Assembly (NCBI RefSeq): GCF_020711235.1
Contig: NZ_JAJFAV010000002.1
Span: 496,001 to 560,000, forward strand
Source: Hymenobacter sp. 15J16-1T3B
GTDB taxonomy: Bacteria; Bacteroidota; Bacteroidia; Cytophagales; Hymenobacteraceae
Length of the DNA stretch: 64,000 nt
Direction of reading: 5' to 3'
Part shown: positions 40,586 to 49,191 of the stretch, piece after piece
How positions within the stretch are numbered: the first letter of the stretch is position 1
Layout of the letters: every line of letters begins with the position of its first letter
The notes under the pieces: generated by a model
Told to the model about the DNA's origin: nothing
Databases searched by the model: none
The model's input: the letters and a program-made list of their open reading frames with translations, nothing else
Translations under genes and position numbers: made by a program

Positions 40586-40832
40586 ACGACGGAGGATGGA
40601 AGAAGCGCCGGGCGTGGCCCCGACGGCAAGGAGTGAGTTGTAGTTGCTTGAGTGGGCTCTACTGCCAGCCCCAAGCGCCGGGGTGCTGGCGCGCAAGCGT
40701 TGGCAAGTGCAAGGGAGCCGGCTTCGCGCAGCAGTTTGCCACTGGCGGCACTCATTTCCGCAGGGTGGTTGCCGATGCCGTGCGCAGGCGTTGAAGCATT
40801 GCGGAGCTGAAAACCCGCGGTCCGGGCAGCTG

Positions 40833-42374
40833 CTACACGCCGGTGAAAAGGACCGCGGAGTCGCCGTAGTCGGGCACCACCACGTTGGGCCAGTGCGCGC
40901 CCTCGCGCAGGGCCAGGGCCAGACTGGCCGCGGCGGCCGGCTCGCCGTGCACCACAAACGTGCGCTTGGGCGGGTGCTGGAAGCCCTGCAGCCAGCGCAG
41001 CAGCTCGGTGCGGTCAGCGTGGGCCGAGAAGCCGTCGAGCTCGGCCACGTGGCAGCGCACCGGCACCCAGTCGCCGAACATTTTGATTTGCTGCTCCCCG
41101 TCCTGCAGGCGCCGGCCGCGGGTGCCCTCGGCCTGGTAGCCCACCAGTAGCAAGGTGTCCTGCGGGTGGGGCAGGCGGTGGTGCAGGTGGTGCACGATGC
41201 GCCCGCCCGTGCACATGCCACTGGCCGACAGGATGATGGCCGGCCCCGGCAGGCGGTTCAGGGCTTTCGACTGCTGCTGATCCGTCACAAACGTGAGCCC
41301 GTCGAAATGGAAGGGGTTGTCGGGGCCCAGGCGGTGGGCCGTGGGATGGTGGCCAAACAAGTGGGTGACCCGGATGCCCATGGGGCTGTCCACGTATACC
41401 GGCACCAGGGGCACGCGGCCTTCGCGGCGCAGCTTGCGCAGGTAGTACAGCAGCGTTTGGGTGCGGCCCACGGCAAAGGCGGCAATGAGCAGCACCCCAC
41501 CCCGGTCCAGCGCCGCGTTGACCACCCGCGCCAGCTCGGCTTCGGGGTCGGCCAGGCGCGTGTCCCGGTCGCCGTAGGTAGACTCGACCAGCAGCACGTC
41601 GGCCTCGGAAATGGTGGTCGGGTCGTACAGCACGGGGTTGTCGTAGCGGCCCAAGTCGCCGGAAAACACCAGTTTTTTTGCTTGGCGGGCGCCCTGCACC
41701 TGCATTTCCACGATGGCCGAGCCCAAAATGTGGCCCGCGTCGCGGAAGGTGACCTGCACGTGTTCGGCCACGGGCACCGGGGTGCCGTAGGGCACGGCGC
41801 GCAGCAGCAGCAGCACCCGCTCGGCGTCGGTCACTGAGTAGAGCGGCTGGGCCGGGTGGTGCTTGGAGTAGCCTTCCGCGTTGGCATACGCCGCTTCTTC
41901 TTCCTGCAGCCGGGCCGAGTCCAGCAGCATGATGCGCAGCAGATCGGCCGTGGCCTCGGTGCAGTAGATAGGGCCCTGAAAGCCGTCCTTCACGAGCCGG
42001 GGCAGGTAGCCGCTGTGGTCGATGTGGGCGTGGGTGAGCACCACTGCGTCCAGGTCGGCCGCGTCCACGGGCGGTTCGGTCCAGTTGCGCAGGCGTAGCT
42101 CTTTCAGGCCCTGAAACAGCCCGCAGTCGACCAGCAATTGCTGTTGGCGCGGGCCTTGGGTCAGGGTCAGCAGGTACTTGGAGCCGGTCACCGTCTGGGC
42201 GGCGCCCAGAAACGTGAGGCGTACGTCGAGACCCGCCGCGGCGGCCGCGGCTCCGAGCTCAACCTGCGACGCGGCGGGCGTAGCCGCGGCGGCCGTCAGG
42301 GGGGCGGCTGCAAAGCGCCCCGGCCACCCCGCGGCCGGATCGGTAACACTGGAAAAGGGCTGGGCAGTAGGCAT
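40833..42374 (-). CDS. MBL-fold/beta-CASP ribonuclease-like protein (CPSF73-like)
   Basis: A 513-residue predicted metal-dependent RNase. After a low-complexity Ala-rich start (about 1-48), the metallo-beta-lactamase core has the zinc motif HAHIDH (115-120), FRDAGHILGSA and FSGDLG; the beta-CASP domain has AFAVGRTQTLLYYL, SASGMCTGGRI and the RMMBL end ELDGFSAHADRTELLRWL and TFVVHGEP. All metal ligands are present. Relatives (Ysh1/CPSF73-type) process RNA. It is often found with Usp and D-lactate dehydrogenase genes in stress gene sets of other bacteria (my recollection, not checked). A CRP/FNR-like site at 42452 lies 78 bases upstream of the ATG. Confidence 0.93.
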   Translation of the reverse strand: MPTAQPFSSVTDPAAGWPGRFAAAPLTAAAATPAASQVELGAAAAAAGLDVRLTFLGAAQTVTGSKYLLTLTQGPRQQQLLVDCGLFQGLKELRLRNWTEPPVDAADLDAVVLTHAHIDHSGYLPRLVKDGFQGPIYCTEATADLLRIMLLDSARLQEEEAAYANAEGYSKHHPAQPLYSVTDAERVLLLLRAVPYGTPVPVAEHVQVTFRDAGHILGSAIVEMQVQGARQAKKLVFSGDLGRYDNPVLYDPTTISEADVLLVESTYGDRDTRLADPEAELARVVNAALDRGGVLLIAAFAVGRTQTLLYYLRKLRREGRVPLVPVYVDSPMGIRVTHLFGHHPTAHRLGPDNPFHFDGLTFVTDQQQSKALNRLPGPAIILSASGMCTGGRIVHHLHHRLPHPQDTLLLVGYQAEGTRGRRLQDGEQQIKMFGDWVPVRCHVAELDGFSAHADRTELLRWLQGFQHPPKRTFVVHGEPAAAASLALALREGAHWPNVVVPDYGDSAVLFTGV

Positions 42375-42451
42375 AAGCGCAGGCAGTGAAGGTCAACGAA
42401 GAATGTGCGCGACGACGGGGCAAGTATACCGGGGTGGTGGCGGGAAAAAGA

Positions 42452-42463
42452 TGACATAAATCA
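42452..42463 (-). promoter_or_regulatory. CRP/FNR-like palindrome, site D
   Basis: TGACATAAATCA has one full TGAC half and one ATCA half, as in hybrid CRP/FNR-type sites. On the minus strand a TATACTTG box (42421-42428) ends 36.5 bp from its centre, a class II-like position for the MBL gene promoter. Confidence 0.5.
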
Positions 42464-42543
42464 CTGACGGGAAGAAAGTTTGCTTCTTGCCCGCGGCCCG
42501 CAAGCGTGCCCGGGCCTGCACAGGCCAAACCGGTTCAAACAAC

Positions 42544-42576
42544 AACACCGCGCTTCCGGAAAGGAAACGCGGTGTT
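42544..42576 (-). terminator. Terminator hairpin after the GH30 gene
   Basis: AACACCGCG and CGCGGTGTT pair, and the inner TTCC/GGAA extends the stem. It lies about 100 bases past the first GH30 gene stop and closes the leftward GH30 locus before the MBL gene promoter. Confidence 0.7.
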
Positions 42577-42673
42577 GGGGCGGGCCCACGCCCAAGCGGA
42601 GAATTATCGAACTACGGGCAGCCGGCCAGCGTGGTATTCCGGGCCGTTGCCGCCGCGCCCGGCCTTGCGCCGC

Positions 42674-44149
42674 TTAGTTGATTACAAACGTCATAATGGA
42701 GTGCGCCTGGCTGGCGACGGGCACTGCCTGGCCCTGCATCCACAGCTGAAAGTCCTGGGCCTTGTCGCTGTTGTTCATCACCACCACGGCCACTTTGCCG
42801 TCGGGGTTCAGGAAGGCTGTGGTGCTCAGAAAGTCGCGGTTCGACGAACTGCTGATGCGCTTGGCGCCGGGCCGGATAAACTTGGAGAAGTGCCCGATGT
42901 AGTAGTAGATGTTGGTGTAGATGAGTTGGCCGCTGCGGGTGTCGGCAATGACCGGGGCGAAACAGAAGTTGCCCACGTGGTTGGGGCCGCCTTTTTCATC
43001 CAGCAGCACGTTCCAGTCGGTCCAGCCCACGGTGCCGGCGTTGAAGTCGTTGATCATCGAGTAGCCGTATTTCTCGCCCAGCTGCCAGTCGCTGACCTTG
43101 CTCAGGTCGAACTTTTCGATGCAGCCCTCGGTGAAAATAAGGTTGGTTGCGGGGTAAGCCTCGTGCACGCGGCGCAGGTTGTCGAAGAGCATGCCGGAGC
43201 CGGTCCAGGTCTCGTACCAGTGGTAGCCAATGCCCCACACGTACTGGGCCGTCTGCGGGTCGTTGAGAATGGTGCTGGCGCGCTGAAACACCTGGTCGCG
43301 GTTGTGGTCCCAGGCAATGAGCTTGCGGGTGGCCAGGCCGCTCTTTTTCAGCGTCGGGCCGAGGTAGTCGCGGATAAAGTCACGCTCCTCCTCGGCGGTG
43401 AAAATGCACGACTCCCAGCGCTGTTTGGCCATGGGCTCGTTTTGCACCGACAAGCCCCAGATGGGCAGCCCCTGCCGCTCGTACTCCCGGATGAACTTCA
43501 CGTAATGGTCGGCCCAGGCCTGGCGGTACTCGGGCAGCAGCTTGCCGCCCTTCAGCAGGCTCTGGTTGTCTTTCATCCAGGCCGGCGGGCTCCAGGGGCT
43601 CACAAACAAGGGCAACTTGCCGCCCGCCGCTGCCACGGCCTGCTTCAGCATGGGAATGCGGTACTGCTCGTCGTGCTTCACGCTGAAGCTCTTGAGGTGC
43701 TTGTCGCCGTCCTGCACGTAGCTGTAGGGCGCGCTGCTGAAGTCGCAGCTGGCAATGTTGGTGCGGGCCAGGGAGTAGCCGATGCCCTGGGTGGGGCTGT
43801 AGTAGGCGCGCATAAACTCCTGCTGCTGGGCCGGGGGCAGCTTGGCGTAGGTTTCGGCCGAGGCGTCGGTCAGCGCCCCGCCGATGCCCAGCAGGGTCTG
43901 AAACGTGCGCGTGGGGTCCAGAAACACGCAGACCTGGGTTTCGAGCGGCTGGGGCGTGGGCTGAAAGGTTAGCACCGGCCCCGGCGCCAGGCGCTGGGTG
44001 GTGCCCGCCGCCGTCACGTACACCTGCGTGGTGCGGCCCGCCGCGGAGTACTGCTTCGGGGTGGGCGGGGCGGCGGCCGGGCGTTGGGCCGGCAGCGGGC
44101 CGGCGCTCAGAGCGGCCAGCAGCGCCGCCGGTAGGAATTTGTGTAGCAT
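42674..44149 (-). CDS. GH30 glycosidase (beta-1,6-glucanase/glucocerebrosidase-like), secreted
   Basis: A 491-residue secreted enzyme. The signal peptide is about 1-22 (ending GPLPAQ), not a lipoprotein signal, unlike its two neighbours. It has the GH30 (beta/alpha)8 barrel with side beta-domain: GIGGALTDASAETYAKL (88-104), SPWSPPAWMK, acid/base Glu238 in SVQNEP and nucleophile Glu341 in IFTEGC. Members hydrolyse beta-1,6-glucan, beta-glucosides or beta-xylosides. It is last of three GH30 genes transcribed from the SusCD of this locus and lacks the GGCxxCRG segment of the other two, so its specificity may differ. Confidence 0.92.
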   Translation of the reverse strand: MLHKFLPAALLAALSAGPLPAQRPAAAPPTPKQYSAAGRTTQVYVTAAGTTQRLAPGPVLTFQPTPQPLETQVCVFLDPTRTFQTLLGIGGALTDASAETYAKLPPAQQQEFMRAYYSPTQGIGYSLARTNIASCDFSSAPYSYVQDGDKHLKSFSVKHDEQYRIPMLKQAVAAAGGKLPLFVSPWSPPAWMKDNQSLLKGGKLLPEYRQAWADHYVKFIREYERQGLPIWGLSVQNEPMAKQRWESCIFTAEEERDFIRDYLGPTLKKSGLATRKLIAWDHNRDQVFQRASTILNDPQTAQYVWGIGYHWYETWTGSGMLFDNLRRVHEAYPATNLIFTEGCIEKFDLSKVSDWQLGEKYGYSMINDFNAGTVGWTDWNVLLDEKGGPNHVGNFCFAPVIADTRSGQLIYTNIYYYIGHFSKFIRPGAKRISSSSNRDFLSTTAFLNPDGKVAVVVMNNSDKAQDFQLWMQGQAVPVASQAHSIMTFVIN

Positions 44150-44278
44150 AAACAGGGGTAGAGGAGGTACGCAGCGGGAGGCCCCGCCGGGCCGAAGTGG
44201 GAGGTGTCGGCTCGGGAGAATGAGTAATTGAGCGGCTGGCCGGCCCAGCTCCGAAGAGGAAGCCAGGGCCGGCCCGGC

Positions 44279-45781
44279 TTACACGCTCCACTTGAACGTG
44301 ACCACCGCGCCGGCGGGCAGGGTGAAGCCCAGGTACTTGCCGTTGTATTTCAGGCGGAAGCTCTGGGTCTGGCTCTGGTCGTTGAGCACCAACAGCACCT
44401 TTGAGCCGTCCGGGTTCAGGAAGGCCACGTTGGGAAAGGCCGACGAAGCGGTGGAAGCCACGCGCACCGCGCCGGGGCGCACAAAGCGGCTGGCGTGGCC
44501 CAGCACGTAGTATTCCACGTTGCGCGTCACGGTGCCGCTGGTCTGGGCAATGGTCACCACCCCGCGGCAGTTGGCGCAGCCCCCGTTGATGGGGCCGTAG
44601 TTTTCGTCGAGGGCCAGGTTCCAGAGCAGCACGTTGCGCGACCAGTTCCGAGTCGTGCCGATGATCAGGTCGCGGGTCATGCCGCGCAGGTTGTCGGCAA
44701 AGCTGGGCGCCCACTGCCCGCCCGACTGCTCGGTGAAGTACAGGTCTTTGTCGGGGTGGGCGTCGTGCACCGTGGTCATGGCCGGCACCGAGCCGCCGTA
44801 GCCGTGGAAGGCCGAGCCGGCCACGTAGCGCCGGGCCGCCGCGTCGTTGAGCACCGTAATGGGGTACTCCGGGTGGTCCCAGTTGTGGTCGTAGGCAATG
44901 ATTTTGGCCGTGATGTTGTGGGCGCTGAAAGCCGGGCCGAGATGGTTCTTGATGAAGTCCGTCTGCTCGGCGGCCGACATGAGCATGCCCGGGTAGCCCG
45001 CGGGCTCGTACAGCGGCTCGTTCTGCACCGTAATGGCGTCGACGGGCACGCCGGCGGCCCCGAAGGCCTGCACGTACTTTACGAAGTACTGCGCAAAGGC
45101 CGGGTAGGCACTCGGGTTCAGCCGGCCCCGGATCATGCTCTGCGAGCTTTTCATCCAGGCCGGCGCGCTCCAGGGCGAGCCCAGCAGCTTCACGCCGGCA
45201 TTGAGCGCCCAAATCTGCTGCAGCGTGGGCAGCAGGTCGGCTTGGTCCGGGGCAATGCTGAAGTAGGCCAGCGTGGGGTCGGGCTGGCCCGCGGGCGGGT
45301 CGTCGTAGGAGTAGTTGCCCAGCGAAAAATCCGACGACCCGATGCTCATGCGCAAATAGCTCAGCCCGATGCCGTTGCCGGTGGTGGTGAACAAGTCCTG
45401 CAGCAGCGCCTCGCGCTGGGCGGCGTTGAGCTTGCGTTGCAGCAGGTACGCCGCGGAACCCGTCAAGGCCGCCCCAAACCCGTCGATGGTCTGGTACTGC
45501 TGCGCGGTGCTCACCTCCAGCACGGGCACGTTGGCGTCGCCGGGCGCCGTGGCGAAGCTGAGCGCGTCGGGCTGCTTGGTGAGGCGGGCGCCGCTCTGCT
45601 CGGGCGTGGTCAGCCAGGCGTCCACCTCGCTGGTAGTGGGCGGCGCGGGCGGCTGCGGGGCCGGTCCCGGGCCGTTGCCGGGGTCTTTCCGGCAGCTGGC
45701 CAGCGCCAGGGCGGCGAGCAGGCCGGCCGCCAGCCAGGGCCGGGCGCCGCGAAGAATAGCGGGCGTAAACGGGTTCATCAT
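44279..45781 (-). CDS. GH30 glycosidase, lipoprotein
   Basis: A 500-residue surface lipoprotein: the signal ends in LALASC (Cys30), followed by a Pro-rich linker to about residue 52. Catalytic residues are Glu255 in TVQNEP and Glu351 in YFTEQ. A pair of cysteines in GGCANCRG near residue 400 is shared only with the third GH30. Two ATGs stand in tandem at the start; I take the first. The enzyme probably cuts glycan at the cell surface. It follows the GH30 at 46013 after a 231-bp gap containing GC-rich imperfect repeats and no gene. Confidence 0.92.
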   Translation of the reverse strand: MMNPFTPAILRGARPWLAAGLLAALALASCRKDPGNGPGPAPQPPAPPTTSEVDAWLTTPEQSGARLTKQPDALSFATAPGDANVPVLEVSTAQQYQTIDGFGAALTGSAAYLLQRKLNAAQREALLQDLFTTTGNGIGLSYLRMSIGSSDFSLGNYSYDDPPAGQPDPTLAYFSIAPDQADLLPTLQQIWALNAGVKLLGSPWSAPAWMKSSQSMIRGRLNPSAYPAFAQYFVKYVQAFGAAGVPVDAITVQNEPLYEPAGYPGMLMSAAEQTDFIKNHLGPAFSAHNITAKIIAYDHNWDHPEYPITVLNDAAARRYVAGSAFHGYGGSVPAMTTVHDAHPDKDLYFTEQSGGQWAPSFADNLRGMTRDLIIGTTRNWSRNVLLWNLALDENYGPINGGCANCRGVVTIAQTSGTVTRNVEYYVLGHASRFVRPGAVRVASTASSAFPNVAFLNPDGSKVLLVLNDQSQTQSFRLKYNGKYLGFTLPAGAVVTFKWSV

Positions 45782-46012
45782 CGGGAGCGGAATGCGGTGG
45801 AGGACCGCGCGTGAATCGGACGGGAAGAGCGGGAAAAAGCCGGCGGCTGTGGCGCCGCCGGCCTCCCCTGCAAAGCCGGTCCGCCGCTTTCCCACGAGCA
45901 GCGGATCGGCCGAAGCGAGGTTCCCAGGCCCCGCTTCGGTGGTGGCCCGCCGCGTGGCGGGCCCGGCGGCCGGTGAGCTACAACCCGCCGCCGTAGGTGA
46001 ACGGGCGGCCCG

Positions 46013-47452
46013 CTACCACACGTAGGTGCCCACGGCGCCCGCCGGCAGCGTGGCCGCCAGCTGCTGCCCGCGCGCGCGGATGTTGAAGGCCTGGGCCGCC
46101 GGCGAATGGTTCTGCACCAGCACCACGTGGTGGCCGTCGGGGGTGCGGAAGGCCACATTGGGCAGCTGGTCGGACAGGGTGGAGGCAATGCGCACCGAGC
46201 CGGGCCGCACAAACTTGCTGGCGTGGGCAATGATGTAGTAAGCGTCCTCGCGGGTCACGGCGTTGCCGTCGAGGGTGAGGGCGCCGCGGCACTGGGTGCA
46301 GCCGCCGGGCGTGTGCGGGTTCTGCTGCGGGTCGGCCGCGAGGTTCCACTCCAGCACGGTGCGGGCCCAGTTGCGGGTGGCCCCGATGAGCAGCGTGCGC
46401 GCGTGCCAGGTCAGGTTGTCGGCAAACTGGCTGCGCGAGCCGACCCACTGCTCGGTGAAATACACGTGCTTTTGCGGAAACGCGTCGTGCACCTGGCCCA
46501 TGGCCTCGATCTTGCCGGCGTACAGGTGAAACGCCGAGCCGTCGACGTATTGGGCCGCTTCCGGGTCGCGCAGGATGGTGAGCGGGTACTCGGGCTTGTC
46601 GCAGTTGTGGTCGTAGACGATGATTTTGGTGGCGAGCTTGGCGGCTTTAAATGCCGGCCCCAGCGCCTGCTTGATAAACGCGGCCTGCTGCTCGGCGGGC
46701 ATGAGCAGGCTGGGGTTGTTGCCCGGGTGCAGCGGCTCGTTCTGAATGGTAATGGCGTCGATGCGTACGCCCTCCTGGGCCATGCCCTGGATGTACTTGA
46801 CGAAGTAGCGGGCGTACGCGTCGTAGAACTCCGGCTTCAAGGAGCCTCCCTTCGACTCGCCGTTGGTCTTCATCCACACGGGCGGCGACCAGGGCGAGCC
46901 AAGCAGCTTGAGCTGCGGATTGATGGCCAGAATTTCCTTGAGCACCGGCAGCAGGTGCGCCCGGTCGGGCGCCAGGCTGAACTGCTTGAGCTCCGGGTCG
47001 GTCTGGCCGGCAGGCAGGTCGTCGTAGCTGAACACCTGCGCGTCCAGGTCCGAGGCGCCGATGCTCAGGCGCAGGTAGCTCACGCCGATGCTGGTTCCGT
47101 CGGTGGCAAACAGCTCGCGCAGCAGCCGCGCCCGCTCCGCCGCGCCCATGCGGTGCAGCAGCTCGGCCGAGCCGCCCGTCAGGCAGTAGCCGAAGCCGTC
47201 GATGCTCTGAAACTGCTGCTGCGCGTCGACGTCGATGTTGGGGTTGGCGTTGGGGGCCGCCGTGAAGGGCAGGCGGGCCGGCTGCCGCTGAAACAGCACC
47301 GTTTTGTCGGGGGTGCTCAGCCACACTTCGGCGTCGCGGGCGGCGTCGCCGCGGGTGCCGGGCGTCTTTTGCGACTGGCAGGCCGTCGGCCCGCTCAGCG
47401 CGGCCAGGCAGCCGCCAACCAGCAACAGTCGCTTGAAAAGGGAAAAAAGCAT
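46013..47452 (-). CDS. GH30 glycosidase, lipoprotein
   Basis: A 479-residue lipoprotein (lipobox GPTAC, Cys25). Motifs: SIDGFGYCLTGGSAELL, GSPWSPPVWMK, acid/base Glu239 in TIQNEP, nucleophile Glu334 in YFTEQWVG, and the GGCTQCRG cysteine pair near residue 385. It is the closest relative of the 44279 product, with which it shares VWLSTPDK/AWLTTPEQ at the mature N-terminus and the RNWARTVLEWNLA-type segment, so they look like a tandem duplication. It is the first enzyme after SusD. The 47453-47675 gap holds only GC-rich imperfect repeats. Confidence 0.92.
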   Translation of the reverse strand: MLFSLFKRLLLVGGCLAALSGPTACQSQKTPGTRGDAARDAEVWLSTPDKTVLFQRQPARLPFTAAPNANPNIDVDAQQQFQSIDGFGYCLTGGSAELLHRMGAAERARLLRELFATDGTSIGVSYLRLSIGASDLDAQVFSYDDLPAGQTDPELKQFSLAPDRAHLLPVLKEILAINPQLKLLGSPWSPPVWMKTNGESKGGSLKPEFYDAYARYFVKYIQGMAQEGVRIDAITIQNEPLHPGNNPSLLMPAEQQAAFIKQALGPAFKAAKLATKIIVYDHNCDKPEYPLTILRDPEAAQYVDGSAFHLYAGKIEAMGQVHDAFPQKHVYFTEQWVGSRSQFADNLTWHARTLLIGATRNWARTVLEWNLAADPQQNPHTPGGCTQCRGALTLDGNAVTREDAYYIIAHASKFVRPGSVRIASTLSDQLPNVAFRTPDGHHVVLVQNHSPAAQAFNIRARGQQLAATLPAGAVGTYVW

Positions 47453-47675
47453 GCGGAAAAAGGAAAGCAGGAGAAATGCGGGCGGGTACGCCCGCGGCGG
47501 TAAGCAGCTTCGCGGGCCGTACCGGGTGAGGCGGCGCTAGCAGCGCGCGGGCCCTGCGGGGCCGCCCAGGTCGCCGCAGCGGCCACACCGGGCAGCCCGG
47601 CGCCGGGCGGGGTTTCGAGGCGGGCCCCAGCTCACTCACTTCCGTGGCCCGCCCCGAAACGCCCACCCAGCGGGG

Positions 47676-49166
47676 TCAGAACCCGGGGTTTTGCTGGGTC
47701 TTGGCGTTGTTGTTGATTTCCGACTGCGGCAGCGGGAAGAGCAGGTAGTTGGCGTCGGCCGAGCCCTTCTGCTGCTGAATGATGTCCAGCGCGGTAATGG
47801 CGTGGGCGCCGGCTTCGGCCTGGTTGTGGCGGGCGTAGCGCAGCAGGTCAAACCACCGCTCCCCCTCGAAAGCCAGCTCCAGGCGGCGCTGCTTGTCCAC
47901 TTCGGCGCGGAACAGCTGCTTGGTGCCGAGCGTGGCCAGCGTGGCGGCGGGCAGGCCGGCGCGCTGCCGGATGGCGTTCAGGCGGGTCAGCGCGTCCGCG
48001 TTGGGGCCGTTTTGCTCGTTGCTGGCCTCGGTGTACATCAAATACACGTCGGCCAGGCGCAGCAGGTAGTAGTTGTCGGCCGAGTTGAAAGCTGCCACCG
48101 AGGTGCTCGTCCACTTGTACACGAACGGGCCCCGGTCGTTGGCGCCGCGGCTGCGCGGGCCGTCCACCCAGCTCACGTGGTCCCGGCCGGCGTTGGTGGT
48201 GCCCACGTACTTCCAGCGCAGGTCGGTGAGGGTGTCGACGGCGAAGGTCAGGTCGGTGGGCTTGCTGCTGGCCGCCGACTGGTACAAGGTCGGGATGTTG
48301 AACTTGGCGAAGGAATAGGTGGCCGGCGGCGTGGGCAGCACCAGGTCGGGCAGCAGGAAGCCGCCGTCGGTGGAGCCGGCAAACTGCACCTCGAAGATGG
48401 ATTCGGCCTTGTTTTCGGCCGGGTACAGGGCCTTGGGCGTGGCCACCAGCGACGCCACGGTGGTGCCCAGCACCTTGCCGGCGGCCGCTTGCGCGTCGCT
48501 CCAGCGGCGCATGGTCAGGTACACCCGGGCCTGCAGGGCGTTGACGGTGGGCTTGTTGACGCGGGTGCGGTTGAGCGCGCCCTGGTCGGCGGCCACTAGG
48601 CCCTCGGCGGCGGTCAGGTCCTGCACAATCTGGTTGTACACCTCATCGGCCGAGGCGCGGGGCAGGGCCACCACGTCCTGGGAGCTGCTTTCCACCGGCT
48701 CGGTGTGCAGGGAGACGCCGCCGTAGAGGCGTACCAGGTTGAAGTAGAACAGGGCGCGCAGAAAGCGGGCCTCGCCCAGAATTTGGTCACGGCGGGCGGC
48801 GGGCATCTCCACGGTGGGCACGTACTTGAGCACGGCGTTGGCGCGGTTGATGCCGATGTACATGTCGCGGAACACGTTGCCTACCTGCGAGGTGGTCGGC
48901 GTCCAGGTGATGCGCTCCATGGCGTTGACGTCGCCGTTGAGCGAGGTGCAGTTGTCGGAGGGCATTTCGCCCACCACGTTCAGGTCCTGGCCGTAGGCGC
49001 CGGTAAACTGCAGCACGTCGTAGACGGCCGTAATGCCCGATTCGGCGTCGTCGGCCGACTTAAAGAAGTTGGTGGGCGCAATGGTGGTCAGCGGCTCTTT
49101 GTCCAGCACGTTGCAGCTGGCGGCCAGCAGCAGCAGGGCCGCTGCGGGAATGACAATTTTTTTCAC
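47676..49166 (-). CDS. SusD/RagB-family glycan-binding lipoprotein
   Basis: A 496-residue surface lipoprotein with GTG start. The signal ends in LLLAASC (Cys18), followed by NVLDKEPLTTIAPTNFFKSADDAE. TPR and C-terminal SusD signatures: LGEARFLRALFYFNLVRLYGGVSLHT, VNALQARVYLTMRRWSDAQ, LLRLADVYLMYTEASNE and LELAFEGERWFDLLRYARHN with LLFPLPQSEINNN. It is the partner of the SusC-like gene 25 bases upstream, and binds the oligosaccharides produced by the GH30 enzymes. Confidence 0.96.
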   Translation of the reverse strand: MKKIVIPAAALLLLAASCNVLDKEPLTTIAPTNFFKSADDAESGITAVYDVLQFTGAYGQDLNVVGEMPSDNCTSLNGDVNAMERITWTPTTSQVGNVFRDMYIGINRANAVLKYVPTVEMPAARRDQILGEARFLRALFYFNLVRLYGGVSLHTEPVESSSQDVVALPRASADEVYNQIVQDLTAAEGLVAADQGALNRTRVNKPTVNALQARVYLTMRRWSDAQAAAGKVLGTTVASLVATPKALYPAENKAESIFEVQFAGSTDGGFLLPDLVLPTPPATYSFAKFNIPTLYQSAASSKPTDLTFAVDTLTDLRWKYVGTTNAGRDHVSWVDGPRSRGANDRGPFVYKWTSTSVAAFNSADNYYLLRLADVYLMYTEASNEQNGPNADALTRLNAIRQRAGLPAATLATLGTKQLFRAEVDKQRRLELAFEGERWFDLLRYARHNQAEAGAHAITALDIIQQQKGSADANYLLFPLPQSEINNNAKTQQNPGF

Positions 49167-49191
49167 GGTCGGGAAGGGCAGGGGGTGGGAA

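Noticed and set aside
38000-42500. Possible phage or integrated element because of mixed functions
   Set aside because: No integrase, attachment-site repeats or change in base composition is seen; the genes share regulatory sites.
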